From contig CM043963.1 of assembly GCA_014529385.2 (NCBI GenBank), forward strand, positions 111,136,912-111,200,911: 64,000 nucleotides of DNA, in the 5' to 3' direction. Under the pieces are notes generated by a model. It was given only the letters and a program-made list of their open reading frames with translations. It was not told where the DNA came from and did not search any database. Positions 12,590-24,106 of the stretch are shown here, one piece after another. The DNA is from Adiantum capillus-veneris (taxonomy: Eukaryota; Streptophyta; Polypodiopsida; Polypodiales; Pteridaceae). Every line of letters begins with the position of its first letter. The first letter of the stretch is position 1. The position numbers and the translations under genes are program-made.

Positions 12590-12628
<39 letters not shown>
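12590..12628. repeat. CA microsatellite
   Basis: An uninterrupted run of about 19 CA units follows GACCGCG and directly abuts the LINE remnant. Confidence 0.95.
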
Positions 12629-12632
<4 letters not shown>

Positions 12633-13634
12633 CGGCTGGCCCATAAATGCTAAAGCCGGAATCAGTCGGAAGGTCCATAAATGCTTCAAGATAGGTATCA
12701 GGGCTTGGAAAGATGTGATAGAGAATGGACAACTCAAAACAGTTCAAGATTTACGAAGGGACTTTCCTATCACATATACTGGCACTTTATGGTGTCTCCA
12801 AAGAGCCAAACAATGCATGGGTAGATTTAGAGTCCCAGCCAAAGCAGTGGAGGTCGCCAGCAACACTACCTTCATTGCATCGCATATCTATTCATAGTTC
12901 AAGCTAAAGGGTATAGTGGAGAACACTCTCAAACAAAAGCTGAACAGATTATGGAAGATTAGCTGGAGCTCTAAGCAATGTACATACCGTTTCAAGTGCC
13001 TTTGGGCTTACCCAGCAGCTAACAAACACAACATCCTAATGTGGCTCATTATGCATCAAGGGATTTGGACTCCCAAAAAAGCACTCAAAGCTGGTATTGG
13101 AAATGGCAAGTGTAGTAGATGTCACCTTCACTTAGAAGACTGCCCTCACTTATGGTTTAACTGCCAGGCGAATAAGTGAGTCATCCTTCTCCTTCAAAAG
13201 GCTCTCCTCCATTCTACCCTTAAAACCATTGATTGTAGGGAGCTACTACTGGGTAAAGGAATGGATGTACCATTATGGAACATTTGGAGAGGGTATATCC
13301 TGTGGCATATATGGATCCAGAAAAATGCCTCAGTGTTCCAACAACCTGTTTCTTCTTCCTTATGTCTTATCAGTAGGGATCTGCTGCAGGCAGCGAACCA
13401 ACTGTGTAATAGAGTTGTAGACGTCTTTATGATGAATCTGTCTCTTCGACTATCCAGAGAAATTGTAAGTGGAAACAATGTCTTAAAATTGTGCCATGTT
13501 TCTATCATCCCATCAGATTTAGAATGAAAGAGGTCCTCACTCTTTGACTTGTGTATAAGGGCTAACCCACCCCCTACCTGTGGGTTCCATGTATCTTTTT
13601 CCCTTTTATTTAATCAAAATTCTACTTCAAAAAA
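12629..13634 (+). mobile_element. 5'-truncated LINE (L1-type) with zf-RVT domain
   Basis: One frame reads from about 12640 to 13527 with only two stops (12898 and about 13180). It matches the C-terminal end of a plant L1-type ORF2: an FKIGIRAWKDVIENGQLKT segment just downstream of RT, then a reverse-transcriptase zinc-binding domain at about 13000-13165 (KCLWAYPAANKHNILMWLIM, then CSRCHLHLEDCPHLWFNC, a CX2CX8HX4C pattern), then the usual W-rich tail (WRGYILWHIWIQKNASVF). The 3' end has a short AT-rich untranslated tail and an A-rich terminus at about 13625-13634. Endonuclease and RT core are missing, so it is a dead-on-arrival copy. A possible imperfect target duplication is GGCTGGCC (near 12635) and GGCTAGCC (near 13642). 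Confidence 0.82.
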
Positions 13635-15880
13635 GAATATTTTGGCTAGCCACTGGTCTTCTCTGTCTCACAGGCCCACATCACTTTGCTTTTACGGCGG
13701 TCCTACGCTGCTAGTCAAACCCACTCACCTGCTCTTTGAGTCTCTCTCTAACTCACCCCCACTTGCAAGTTTCCATTGGAGGCTGCAACCCGCCATTATA
13801 AAAAAAATTAAAGCTCTTTTTTGCAATTAAATGAAAAGTAAATAAAAGATATAAAAAATCAAGCGGGCGTTCTTACCCCTATCTCCGACTCAAGCTCACT
13901 TCACCTTGAGTCGCAAAAAGAAAAAGAAAAATGTGTCTCACAGCTTAACCATGACCTTCTAAACACTTAAGTGAGATTTGACGTGACTCATTTTTCCAAA
14001 AAAAAAAACGTGATACGATTGAGGGCTTTATAAGAACCTCAATTTTGTGCACATTTCAATGATTTAATTGAATTTTTTTCATATCGATGGCATTTAAATT
14101 TTCATGAAATGAGAATTCTTTTGGTGGGTAATGTGTATGCAAAATATAATCTTGCAATAATGATTAAGATTTGAATGGGGAAGTGACAAGCCAACAGGCT
14201 ATACAAGAGTTGACGCATCATTGCCATTTCTCCCACCTCTCTTGCTTTGTGTGTCAAAATTGTTACATGAGAGCTTGTGGGCATTGAGTATGTGTTATCC
14301 ATTGACTAAAGGTTGAGGTTTTGATTGAGCATGACTTCTTGATACTTGGTGTCTATGCATAACATTTTTATCACTAATGGTCGAGCTCTATTTTGAAGGG
14401 ATACGGGTGAATAGCCTTGCTTGAGCAATCGAGAGAGATGAATAGTCACTTCATCATTTGATATGTATACCATATTTGCTAGTTTAAGAGCACATATGTA
14501 AGCATTGATTGTGTGTACTATGATTGGTTCTATGCACAAATGACCTTCCTTGCATCAATAATTTGACTTGTGCATGGTTTAGTGCTTGGCTTGATTGAAG
14601 TTTTCATTGCACTAAATGTCAAGTTTTCTTCATGTGAGAGTTACACTCGATGATGAGTTGTGCTTTTTTGGTTGGGATTTTATGCTTGAAAATGGCATTA
14701 GATATGCATTTTAGTGCTTGATTTGAATGTAAATAACCCTGCATATCACTAAAATGGAACTTGCTGATAACCAAGAGAAAGAATTAAAATTTGAGTTGTG
14801 ATTGAATATGAGTTTTAGTGCTCGTTTTAAATGACCAAATGTTTAAAAGCACTAATAATTGAGTCTTTTTTGAAGGGTTGTGGGGAAAGCTGTGATTCCA
14901 TTGATCCAAGAAGGGGTCATCATTGCAATAAATTGCAAAACTTTGGATTAAAATTTGTATACATGCTAGCTCATAGCTTGGTCAAAAGTTAAATTTTTTC
15001 ATTTGGAGCTAGTGTTTACTCAACTTTTTTGAGATCTTTCAAGTACAAAATTTGGCTATTAAGAGCCGTTTACTTTCATTCCATTAAAAGTTGAAGTCAT
15101 CTCTAGCTCATAGCTTGCTCTAAAATTGTAAAATTTCATGTGAGCTAGTTGTTACTAGCCAACTTTTTGGAAAGCTTTAAATTGTAAAATTTGGCTTTCA
15201 AGAGCCACTTCATTTCCACTTGGCAGGCAAGGGGAATCACTTTGGCTCGCTTGGTCAAGGCCCTAAACTGATGCCCTAGAGCTGATAGGGGTTAGCCACC
15301 GCCTTGGTAGGCTAGTAGGCTTTTGGAAAACCTTCTTGAGGGGTCAAGGAGCCAAGAGTCGTACCTAGACTTGCCTTGGGGGTGGTAGCCTTGTATTGTG
15401 TTTTACTTTTTTCAATGAAGGACAAAAACAAATTTCCATGAGCTTCAAAAAGTTGTGGCAAAGTACTAATAGATTAGGAGCTTTTATATAGCCCATAGAC
15501 ATGATAGACTTGAATGATTTATTAAGATTGGTCACATAGTTTTAAGGCTAGTAGGTTTATGAACTTGCATTAGCCTAGGGTCTTAATCGATTGCTTGTGT
15601 TTCATGCATAAAACAGAAATTTCAAGTGGTTTAATCTTCATGATAGTTGAGTATTTTTTTGCTTTATGTTGTCTAATTTTTGACTATGATTCACCCATCT
15701 TTTAGAAGCAAAAACATCACTTTGCATGATTGTTCATTGTACTTCATGTTTTTATCCTTGTTGGCCTTTGATGCTCATTACTTGTTCTTATGTTTTGCAA
15801 CTCAACATTTCTTCCATGGTCTTGCTTTCTACCATGTCACCGTGTTTTGCTTCACCGGCACACGAGGACGTGCATCAATT
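13635..15880 (+). other. Element B interior, right part, non-coding with a diverged tandem duplication
   Basis: I see no coding frame. A roughly 130-bp segment is present twice in tandem at about 14965-15225. Each copy runs CTAGCTCATAGCTTG, then GAGCTAGT, then AACTTTTT, then AAATTTGGCT and AAGAGCC. The copies differ by many substitutions and small indels. The remainder is AT-rich sequence without recognisable features up to the purine tract. Confidence 0.6.
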
Positions 15881-15894
15881 TCCGAAGGGGGGAA
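15881..15894 (+). promoter_or_regulatory. Element B polypurine tract
   Basis: CCGAAGGGGGGAA sits immediately before the TG of the 3' LTR, the expected place for the plus-strand DNA synthesis primer. Confidence 0.9.
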
Positions 15895-16896
15895 TGTTAG
15901 CAGCGGCTAACATAGGCTACACCGGTTATGCATCAAGCAGGAGATATGCTATGGTTGTGCATAATATTTCCAACTCACTTTGTATAAGTCTTGGGCTCAT
16001 TAGGAGTTCCAAAGTTGTATATGCTCGCTAGGAGGCTCAAACTTAAACCCATAGTAGAAGGGGTTGTGGTGAAAGCCTTCAAAAGGGAGCCTTTATGCAA
16101 GGATTCTTCATTCTTGAGTATCCACTCTTGAGGATCCACTTTTGAGAGCTCTCTCTCTCTCTTGGGTGTTCACTCTATGGATAGACTAGCCTTGAGCTTT
16201 ATGCCCATGCTTAAGAAGCTAGTACTAATCCATTTTAAGTAGAGAAGCTTTATTAATCTAATCCCTATTTACTCATTAGTCTTATCTTCTCTACATTTCA
16301 TTATGTCATGAAGTAGTATTACACTCTCATTATTCTAGATTTGAGAGAGGTATGTACTTCTTGCTTTGATCTTAACTCTCTTCTTTCCCTAAGTATTTCA
16401 ATTAGTTGATTACTTCTCTAATTATCTTGATTAGTGTAATAAGTGTGCAGTCTTGGTCATGTCATTAGAGTTTGTGGCTAATTGTGTGTTTACGTGTGCG
16501 AAGGCTTAAGAGCCTTGAGCTCAATGCCACTTGCGTGTGATGTGATTAGAGTACCTTGGTTGGCATGTGATGATTGGGAAAGACAACTTCAATGCAATTA
16601 CTGTGTGCTTTGATCATGGATGCTTGTGTTGAATGTGTTCTTGTGACTCCATAAGATTGGCAAGTCAAACTTCAGTGGACTTGATGTATGTAGGAGTTGA
16701 TTGATTAGTGATTAGAGTATGGTTAGAGTTAGTCTTGCCATGGATAATCTATACTTGAATTGGTGAGGTATTCTTTTGAATCCTCTTATTCTATTCATCT
16801 GGTGCTCATGCTTCCATGTCCTAGCCAGGTTTCCAATCCACGGATTGATAATTTGTGTGGGTTGCGATTAGGTATTTGCTACAATGCCTCCCAACA
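15895..16896 (+). repeat. Element B 3' LTR
   Basis: It is 1002 bp, collinear with 8888-9886, starts TGTTAGCAGCGGCTAAC and ends CCCAACA. It is followed directly by the TAGAG target duplication and then by A1 sequence in register with A2 (GGTATTAAAAGG here, GGTAATAAAAGG in A2). Confidence 0.93.
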
Positions 16897-16901
16897 TAGA
16901 G

Positions 16902-18333
16902 GTATTAAAAGGATATCCTAATCCACAGAATCTTCATGAACAAAGAAGCTTTATTGGTATGTGTGCATACTATAGACGATTCATAGAAAAGTTCTCACTA
17001 ATACTAGGACCATTACATGACCTAACAAAGAAAAATGTTAGGTATACATGGTTTTCCAAGGAGAACAATGCTTTCGAAAAACTTAAAGGAAAGCTTATCA
17101 CTCAACTTGTTCTTACACTACCGGATCTCTCAAAGCCATTTGAGGTCCAATGTGACACTTGTGGTGATCGCCTTGGAGTTGTTTTGCTCCAAGAAGGGTA
17201 TGCCATATCCTATGAAAGGCGAAGGCTTGACCCTGTTGAGCAAGCTCTAGGCATATGTGAAAAGGAACTTCTCGCAGTGCTACATGCCTTAGAATCACGA
17301 AAGCACTATTTATTGGGGACTCCTTTCATTTTGTGAACGGATCGCCAAAGCCTTAATTACTTCATGGCGTAGACCAAGCTCTCTAACACAAATGAGGTGG
17401 GAAAATTTCCTTTTGAAATTTCATTTTCATATTGCTCACATTGCTGGCAAGCATGATCAAGTAGCTGATGCACTCTCAAGACGGCCGAGAGTGAATGTAG
17501 TTTCCATAGCAACTCACAATGATCTATCCTCTGTGATAGATGAGTATGCTAATGGTACCAATTTTAGAGATGTGATTTGAGACCTTGCATTAGGGAAGGA
17601 AGAGGAACCATTTACTTTACAAGATAGTTATCTTCTCTATGGTAATAGACTATGCGTTACCAACTCACTACGTGAGAAAGTAATGTATGAATTTCATGCT
17701 CCTCCTTATGCGAGACATAGAGGGATTCAGTCTACCTTAAAAGGGATTGAAACATATTTCTATTGTCCTACCATGAAAGAAAACATACAAGAGTATGTTT
17801 CTAAATGTATGGTATGCCAAAAGATGAAGTTTGATAGAAGGAAGCATCTTGGACTGCTTCAACCTTTTCCAATCCCTAATTCACCATGGGAGAGCATATC
17901 CGTGAATTTTATCTTTGGATTGCCTAATTCTATCCATGGGAATACGGGAATATGGACAATAATAGATAGGTTCAGCAAACAAGCTCATTTTATACCTGTC
18001 AAAAACACTATCAAATTCCATCAAATGGCAACCCTCTTTACATCACAAATCATGGCTTGCCAATGTCCATAGTGCCGGCGGATAGAGATCCTAGAATGAC
18101 CAATAATTTCTAGAAGGGTCTCTTTGAAAATTTAGGGACAAGGCTAAAATTATCTTTGGCCTATCACCCCCAACGGATGGCCAAAGTGAAATAGCTAACC
18201 TAGCAATCCTTGATCTACTAAAAGCCTATGTAACGAAAGATCAAAGGTTCCAACGGGAGAAGTATTTACCCTTACTGGAGTATGCCTACAATAATATTGT
18301 ACATACCTCCAAGGGAAAAGCACCTTTCGAGGT
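16902..18333 (+). pseudogene. A1 RNase H and integrase remnant
   Basis: This continues A1 pol after element B. It holds the RT thumb/connection (MCAYYRRFIEKFS), RNase H with VQCDTCGDRLGVVLLQ and EKELLAVLHALESRKHYL, then stops near 17336 and 17365. Integrase follows: the zinc-binding H and C positions survive (HAPPYARHRGIQ and CMVCQ). The first catalytic Asp is Asn (VNFIFGLPN where A2 has MDFIFGLPK), so the enzyme would be dead even without the stops. A short deletion near 18050 removes the IFKYHG segment. Sequence ends at the GAGGT target duplication (18329-18333) of element C. Confidence 0.87.
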
Positions 18334-18749
18334 TGTTTAATGGTTGGTTTAGCCGAGCAGTTTTGTACACAGATTCTGACAATTCTTCAGACATTTCACT
18401 ATGATAACCATACAAATTCAGCAACACACACACTTTGACTTGAACATTTTTGCACTTGTATTGTACTCAGAACATGGAATACACGGAGAGAATGAAACAG
18501 AAATACGACAACTAATCTGAATTCTACATTCAAAAAAATGCTGCATCTAACATATTGCATCTGACAACTAGAAATCCACTATTACACAGAAAATCCGCCC
18601 ATCCCATCACGCTACATAACTGAATGGCTTTCTTTCTCACATGAAAAAGAGAAAACGACCCTTAACTTCCAAGATCCCAAAAGTCACTTAAAATAGACTA
18701 CAGTTCACACCTTTGTCAAAAGTAATCCTCCTAAGGTCTAACTCTAACA
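18334..18749 (-). repeat. Element C 3' LTR (left)
   Basis: It is 416 bp and collinear with 30780-31219. It lacks 24 bases present in the other copy, between two TTCAGC direct repeats, which fits a slippage deletion after insertion. Confidence 0.9.
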
Positions 18750-18834
18750 CTTGGCACAACCCGGTGGCTTGAGCCATAGGCTGACCTCAGACCCACAATC
18801 CCTTGATCCGTAAACTAGATAAAAGAAGAAACTT

Positions 18835-20038
18835 TCAAAGATAAAACAAAATCAGCATAACAGCCATCTGAATATCCTCCTCTTTGAAATTTTGCAAATG
18901 CTCTGACTTTTCTTCTGCAATATAATCCTCCACTGATTTTTGATGAATATGCCACACTGTTGACTTTTTGCTTCTCTGACTTCTTGCCATGTCATTGAAT
19001 AAATTCTTCCTCCACATTTTGAAAATTGGACCATATTCCCTTGTCAAACTGAATGAAAGAAACTTGACTTTCAAATCAGACAACACTTTTGCAACACTCA
19101 AAATTTCCGCCTTGATGAAGAAAGTCCGCATAAACTCCATCGGATCATCCTCTTGAGTAAAGCACATTCCACTGAATCCATCTGTCGATTCCTCTTGAAC
19201 ATCTTGAGCATCTATACAAACTTGTAACACATTCCTCTTCCACAAATCAACAACTCCAAAATCTGGAACACATGAAAATCTGAATTCTGACAATCCGCCA
19301 TCCACATCTGTGAGGATTCTATCTGATCCATTCTTATCAAAATATGACCATAAAACAATCCGCTCAGCTACATTCTTTGCAACTGAATGTTCTCCTTTCC
19401 AATCCGCTCAGCTACATTCTTTGCAACTGAATGTTCTCCTTTCACATACTCAATCTTTGACATCAAAATATGCCCTTGAATCTGCCAAGCATCAAGATAA
19501 GCTTCCATAAACTTTTTTGGTATTCTTGTATCGCCTGTAATGTACCATAGCAATTATCTGCAACAAACATGCTTTGACGACCTAGAATGGATTTGCCTCT
19601 TGTTCCTCCATATTCATCGTGAAGAAATTCGATTATTGAAAATTCCTCCCATTGATAAGCTGATTCCAACTTCTGGTTATAGGATTGAGATATCACTTCT
19701 GCAATATCCTTTGGCTGTATATCCTCTTGTTTTCGCTGATCTACCACCTGCTTTCTTTTTTGATATTTTGCATGTGGCTTATTCTGATATTCTGCATCAT
19801 ACTTCCTCCTTAAATCCAATTTGATTCTCCACACGTGTTTTGACATAATTGGACTTGTAAAACCTGCTTCAGATCCTTCAAATATCTGCATTTGACATCC
19901 TCCAAGCTGAATGCTATCATAACAACTTTTGTCAAATAAATTTGAACCCAAATCTGCCAAATAGTTGAATTGATCACCAACTTTCTTCACAATGAAAACA
20001 TCCTGAAAGTTAAACTGAACATTTTTTATCCACATCAA
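18835..20038 (-). pseudogene. Element C protein, C-terminal half (broken)
   Basis: Two minus-strand open frames (20038-19463, 191 codons; 19305-18835, 156 codons) continue the reading frame that stops at A2's insertion point. The junction codons read VSKPLMWIKN once A2 and one TAGAT duplication are ignored. The first frame has a basic region (YQNKPHAKYQKRKQVVDQRK) and the second ends in a short hydrophobic tail (MAVMLILFYL). About 90 bases near 19365-19430 are locally duplicated (the phrase AATCCGCTCAGCTACATTC occurs twice). I do not recognise the protein and see no RT, integrase or RNase H motif. Its role is unknown; by position it replaces pol. Confidence 0.6.
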
Positions 20039-20048
20039 AGGTTTAGAT

Positions 20049-21644
20049 TGTCATAATAATCAATATCTAATTCTCCTAAATGATTTTCTCATGTTAAACT
20101 GATCATTTAATATGGGGAAGTCCCAGGGGAGAAAAAGCTAGAATATTGGTTAAGCTAGCAGACCGGCTACAGTAGGGATCCAAAGGAGGGAAAATAGGGA
20201 TCCAAAGGGGGGGCCATCTGCAAAAGAGCCATGTTCAACAATGGGCTAAAAAGACCCTAAGGTTCAGCCCATTAAGACTTCCAAAATGCTAAGGTTCCAA
20301 AATTCAAAGGTTGTGTCCAAAGGTCAACCTTAAGGGAATTGGATGCTTTGTGTGTGACCAAAAAAAGTCTTTGCATATCCCTACATAGGAGGGGGCGAGC
20401 CTAGCATGTAGGGGATGAGAGAGAAATCCACACACACACACACACACACAAGCCCCCTTTACACAAAGGGAATGAGGGACACATGTCAGCTTCCTAGGCC
20501 AGATACCCACAAGGTGTGCCCAATTCCTATTGGATGGCCTTGGAGGTGGACCAATGAGAATTAGGCTAGAGTAAATCTAGTTTAATTAATTTAAAAACAC
20601 TTAATAAAAGAACCAATGAGAATTAAGTCCTCTAGAAGACTATTGGACAGTCTCCCAAGGGGTCCAATGAGCATTTAGCAGCCCAATGGCTTGCCTGATT
20701 CCAATTGGCCAGGAGGAAAAGGGGTCCAAGGAGAGTTTAATTGAATTATTAATTAACCTAAAGCTCTCACAAAAGGGGCAAGGGGGACACATGTCAGAAG
20801 GCTATCACTTATGCTGCTTAATAGTCATTGGCTTGACTTGGGGAGGGCCAATGAGGGTTGAGCAAGAGCAAATAGCAAGAGGGCTCGCCCAAGAGAGAGA
20901 GGGGGTTGATTTTTTTGCAAGGCATTATCACACACACACACACACACAGAATCTCATGTGTGAAGAAAGAGAAGACTATCTCTTCCCAAGCTTTAATGGA
21001 GAGCTCATCACCTACTCCAAGCTTGTGAGATAGAAGCCTACATCGACACACTCTTGGCATGTGGATGCAAATCCAACCAAGAGCCAAGCTTCAATGCATG
21101 CTCATCTCCTCTACCATGCTAATTACTAAGCTAAGCTATGCTAATATGAGTGATTATGTGAGGAGATGTACATCTTTCTCGTAAGATACTTCTTCCTCTC
21201 AATCTACTCTCATACCCTGCTAGCTCTCACCATCTTCGAAGGTGTGTGAGGTCTTGGGTCTGAGAACGGGGATAATTAATGTTGTGTTTGCTAAGTGTTT
21301 TGCTTAGTGCATGAAGCTTTCATCTTCATTGCACTAGCTAATCTTGAAGGAACACAAAGAATTGTATTGTACAATGTCTCTCTTGATGGGAGAAACCATA
21401 ATACAAAGCCTTTTGGAGGGGGGACCGGCTCCATGAAAATCCGGTCCTCAACTGTTGTCAATTGCTTAATTTCTCTCTCTTTTGAAAGTATTGTTGATGC
21501 TATCTAACTAGGTGTTATGCTTTTTGTTACTCTCTTCACCCAAGCACTCTTGTAATTCTCATTAGGAATCTATTCTAATGAAATGCCCACTATGTTCATG
21601 CTAATTTCCACTACACACAAGTTATTAGGCCATTAAATGTTACA
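20049..21644 (+). repeat. A2 5' LTR
   Basis: It is 1596 bp, starts TGTCATAATAATC and ends TTAAATGTTACA. It contains two CA runs (20431-20450 and 20930-20948) at the same places as in the other family members. Confidence 0.95.
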
Positions 21645-21645
21645 T

Positions 21646-21657
21646 TGGTATCAGAGC
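21646..21657 (+). promoter_or_regulatory. A2 primer-binding site (initiator Met tRNA type)
   Basis: TGGTATCAGAGC begins one base after the LTR end, as in A1. Confidence 0.95.
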
Positions 21658-22061
21658 ACAAGGTTTCTCTTTTCTTGCTCAAGAAGGGAGGTCCTCAAGA
21701 TAGCTATAAATGGTTGGTATTATTAATTGCATGTGAGTAAGTAGAATAGGGATTTTTCAGCCTTGTAGTGCGCCTGCCTTTGTGCAGTTAACGGGGCATC
21801 ACCGTCGAGAGCTATGGTCTTAATAGTGGAGTCCTACGGGGCTTGCCTACGGCTTAACCACTATTGAGCTATTAGAAGCTTGATAGGAGCCGGTGCTGTT
21901 TTCATTTTGAACGACCCTCTCTTCTATTCCTTTCAATTAATGGTATTCGAGCCGCGGGTACAGTAGCTTGAGTGCTTTTTCTAAAGGGGTAAAGAGGAGT
22001 AGCAACTAGAGCTTGAAGTGCCAAAGTACACCTAAAAAGTTTACACCTAAAAGTTGTTAGA

Positions 22062-24106
22062 ATGGCTGAAAATAGTAAAGAGAGTGAAATTAATGTTGAT
22101 AACTTTGATTTTGCTCATGAGCAAGCTACTAATGATGCTTCAATGCTTGTTAACTATCTTGTTTCTAGGCTTCAACAAGCCATGGGAAATCCATCTCTCC
22201 AAAGTGAAGTGCAACGGCAGCTCTGTGCTCACGGGATTCTCCAAGCTCATCACCATGACGAGAGAACACCTAGGAAGCCTCCTTGTGAGACTACCAAAAG
22301 AGGTCTCTCTCCGATTCGGGAAGAAGAAGAGAATTCGTACGAAGGGCTCAAGAATTTACTTCTTGATGATGCATCTCCTTCCCAAAGGAGAACTCAAGAG
22401 CCTCCACCGAAGGAACGAGAAATAAGTGAGTCTCCCGCCACCTCGGAGGAGATGGCTCCACGAAGACGGCGGGCTAAACGCTCTCCATCACCACCAAAGA
22501 GGAGACGACCATCACACTCTTCTCCACGCCATAATTCAAAGAAGGATGATAAAAAGCAAGAGAAGAAAAAGGCGAGAAAGAGGACACCCTCTTCTCCATC
22601 TTCTTCATCCTCTTCCTCTTATGAAAGTGATGGTGAAGACAACGAAGATCAAGACAAGAAAAAGGAGAGAAAGAGGTCACCCTCTTCTCCACCTTCTTCA
22701 AATTCTTCACCTTCTGAAGAAAGTGATGGTGCAACCTTTGAACCATCAAAAAGAAGAGGCCATAGGAAATCCTATGCCGCATGGAAGAGGTCGTCCAAGT
22801 TGAAGAAATTCAAAGAGGGAGGGAAGAGCATCTCTTTCCTTACCTATGATGGTACCTTTGGTGCTACGGACAAAGTCTTGGCCTTTATCCAACAGTTCGA
22901 TGCGGCATTTGGAGATGAGGGCTTCACGGAGTCCTCTAAGCTACACCATGTAGCTATACACTTTCAAAAGTCCGCCAGGCAATGGTGGTCTAGCCTACGA
23001 GCCAACGGTGAAGCTCCACGAACATGGAAAGCTTTAAGAGCTTCCATTATGAAGCATTTTTTGGCTACCAATGCCAAAGACAAAGTACTCACCGAATGGC
23101 AAAGCCTAAAGCTCTCTCCCTATGAATCCATCCACAAATATGTAGACAAGTTTTGGTACCTACAACTCAAAGCCACTGTCTTCAAAAAGTTGGATTTTGG
23201 AGAGCAAAAGAAATAATTTTGTGCGGGATTAACCGAAGAAATGGCGGAGTATTTCAACTCCCAAAGGCCACGTACCATATCGGCAGTAATACACCATACT
23301 ATGGTGGCCTCTCGAATCAATTTCCAAACGGGGGCTAAAAGAAATAATAAGCCCTCGGAAAACAAGGGTTCCAATGAGCCTAAGGGGAAGGACAATGTCC
23401 AAAAGTCTCCTAAGGGAAACTCCAACAAAGCTAAAGAGAAGGGATTTTACAAAGGTAAGAACAAACTCTCTTCTGAAGAGCTTGAGTGTTATCGCAAGGA
23501 TAACCGGTGCTTCAAGTGCGGCAAACAAGGGCATGCGTACAGCGATTGTCCCCAAAAGAACAACCGCCAAAATCCTCCTAGAGCTTCCCTGGTTGAAATC
23601 CAAGAGGAGGAGACTCACCAAACTCACCACAAAGGATCTCCTCTATGCCATGCTTGGGGAAAGGTAAGAGAACATGATGATTTTATTCTCTTTGACCCTG
23701 GTTCTACTCACAATTTGATATCTATAGTGTTGGCCACCAAGCTAGGCATACAAGCCTACGAGATGGGAGATATCCTACCCGCAGACAGTGCTTTCAAGGA
23801 GCAAGAAGCTTCAGTCACTCCCTTAATCGGGAAATTGAGGCTTCATTTTCAAAGCTATGTGGACAAAGAGGACTTCTATATCTCTCATCTCAAGCATGAG
23901 GATGTAATCCTAGGGGCACCATGGTTTGACCGCCTGGCTGCCAATGTTAAATTTCCTGAAAGGAGAATCTCCTTTAAGTTCAGGGAAAAAGACATGCATA
24001 TAAATGCTAAGGAAATGGGTAACACTATCCCCATTGTACATACACCAGCTTTCAACAAGTCAATAAAGAGCTCTATTTCCGTGTACATGATTTTTGTTAC
24101 CTAATG
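22062..24106 (+). pseudogene. A2 gag and protease (one in-frame stop)
   Basis: The ATG at 22062 opens a 384-codon frame, closed by TAA at 23214-23216 where A1 has CAA. The same frame then continues to 24106. In order: a 90-residue N-terminal region; a low-complexity Arg/Ser/Lys-rich block (about residues 140-245, with PRRRRAKRSPSPPKRRRPSH and runs of Ser) built from a roughly 100-base internal duplication; a capsid-type region (RQWWSSLRANGEAPRTWKAL, then FLATNAKDKVLTEWQSLKLS); a CCHC zinc knuckle CFKCGKQGHAYSDC at 23508-23549; and an aspartic protease with LFDPGSTHNLIS (Asp codon at 23694) and ILGAPWFDRLAANVKF. Gag would package the RNA and the protease would process Gag-Pol. A 17-base deletion relative to A1 near 24098 throws pol out of frame. 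Confidence 0.9.

Larger units (their letters stand above)
8888..16896 (+). mobile_element. Element B: LTR retrotransposon without pol (LARD-like, Athila/Tat-type primer site)
   Basis: It is an 8.0-kb element with two roughly 1-kb LTRs (8888-9886 and 15895-16896) and a perfect 5-bp target duplication TAGAG (8883-8887 and 16897-16901) inside the RT region of A1. Both LTRs begin TGTTAGCAGCG and end CCCAACA. The 6-kb interior has a primer site of Asp-tRNA type and a clear purine tract but no gag, protease or RT reading frame. It is therefore a large non-autonomous derivative that needs enzymes from a relative. A truncated LINE lies within its interior. Confidence 0.93.
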
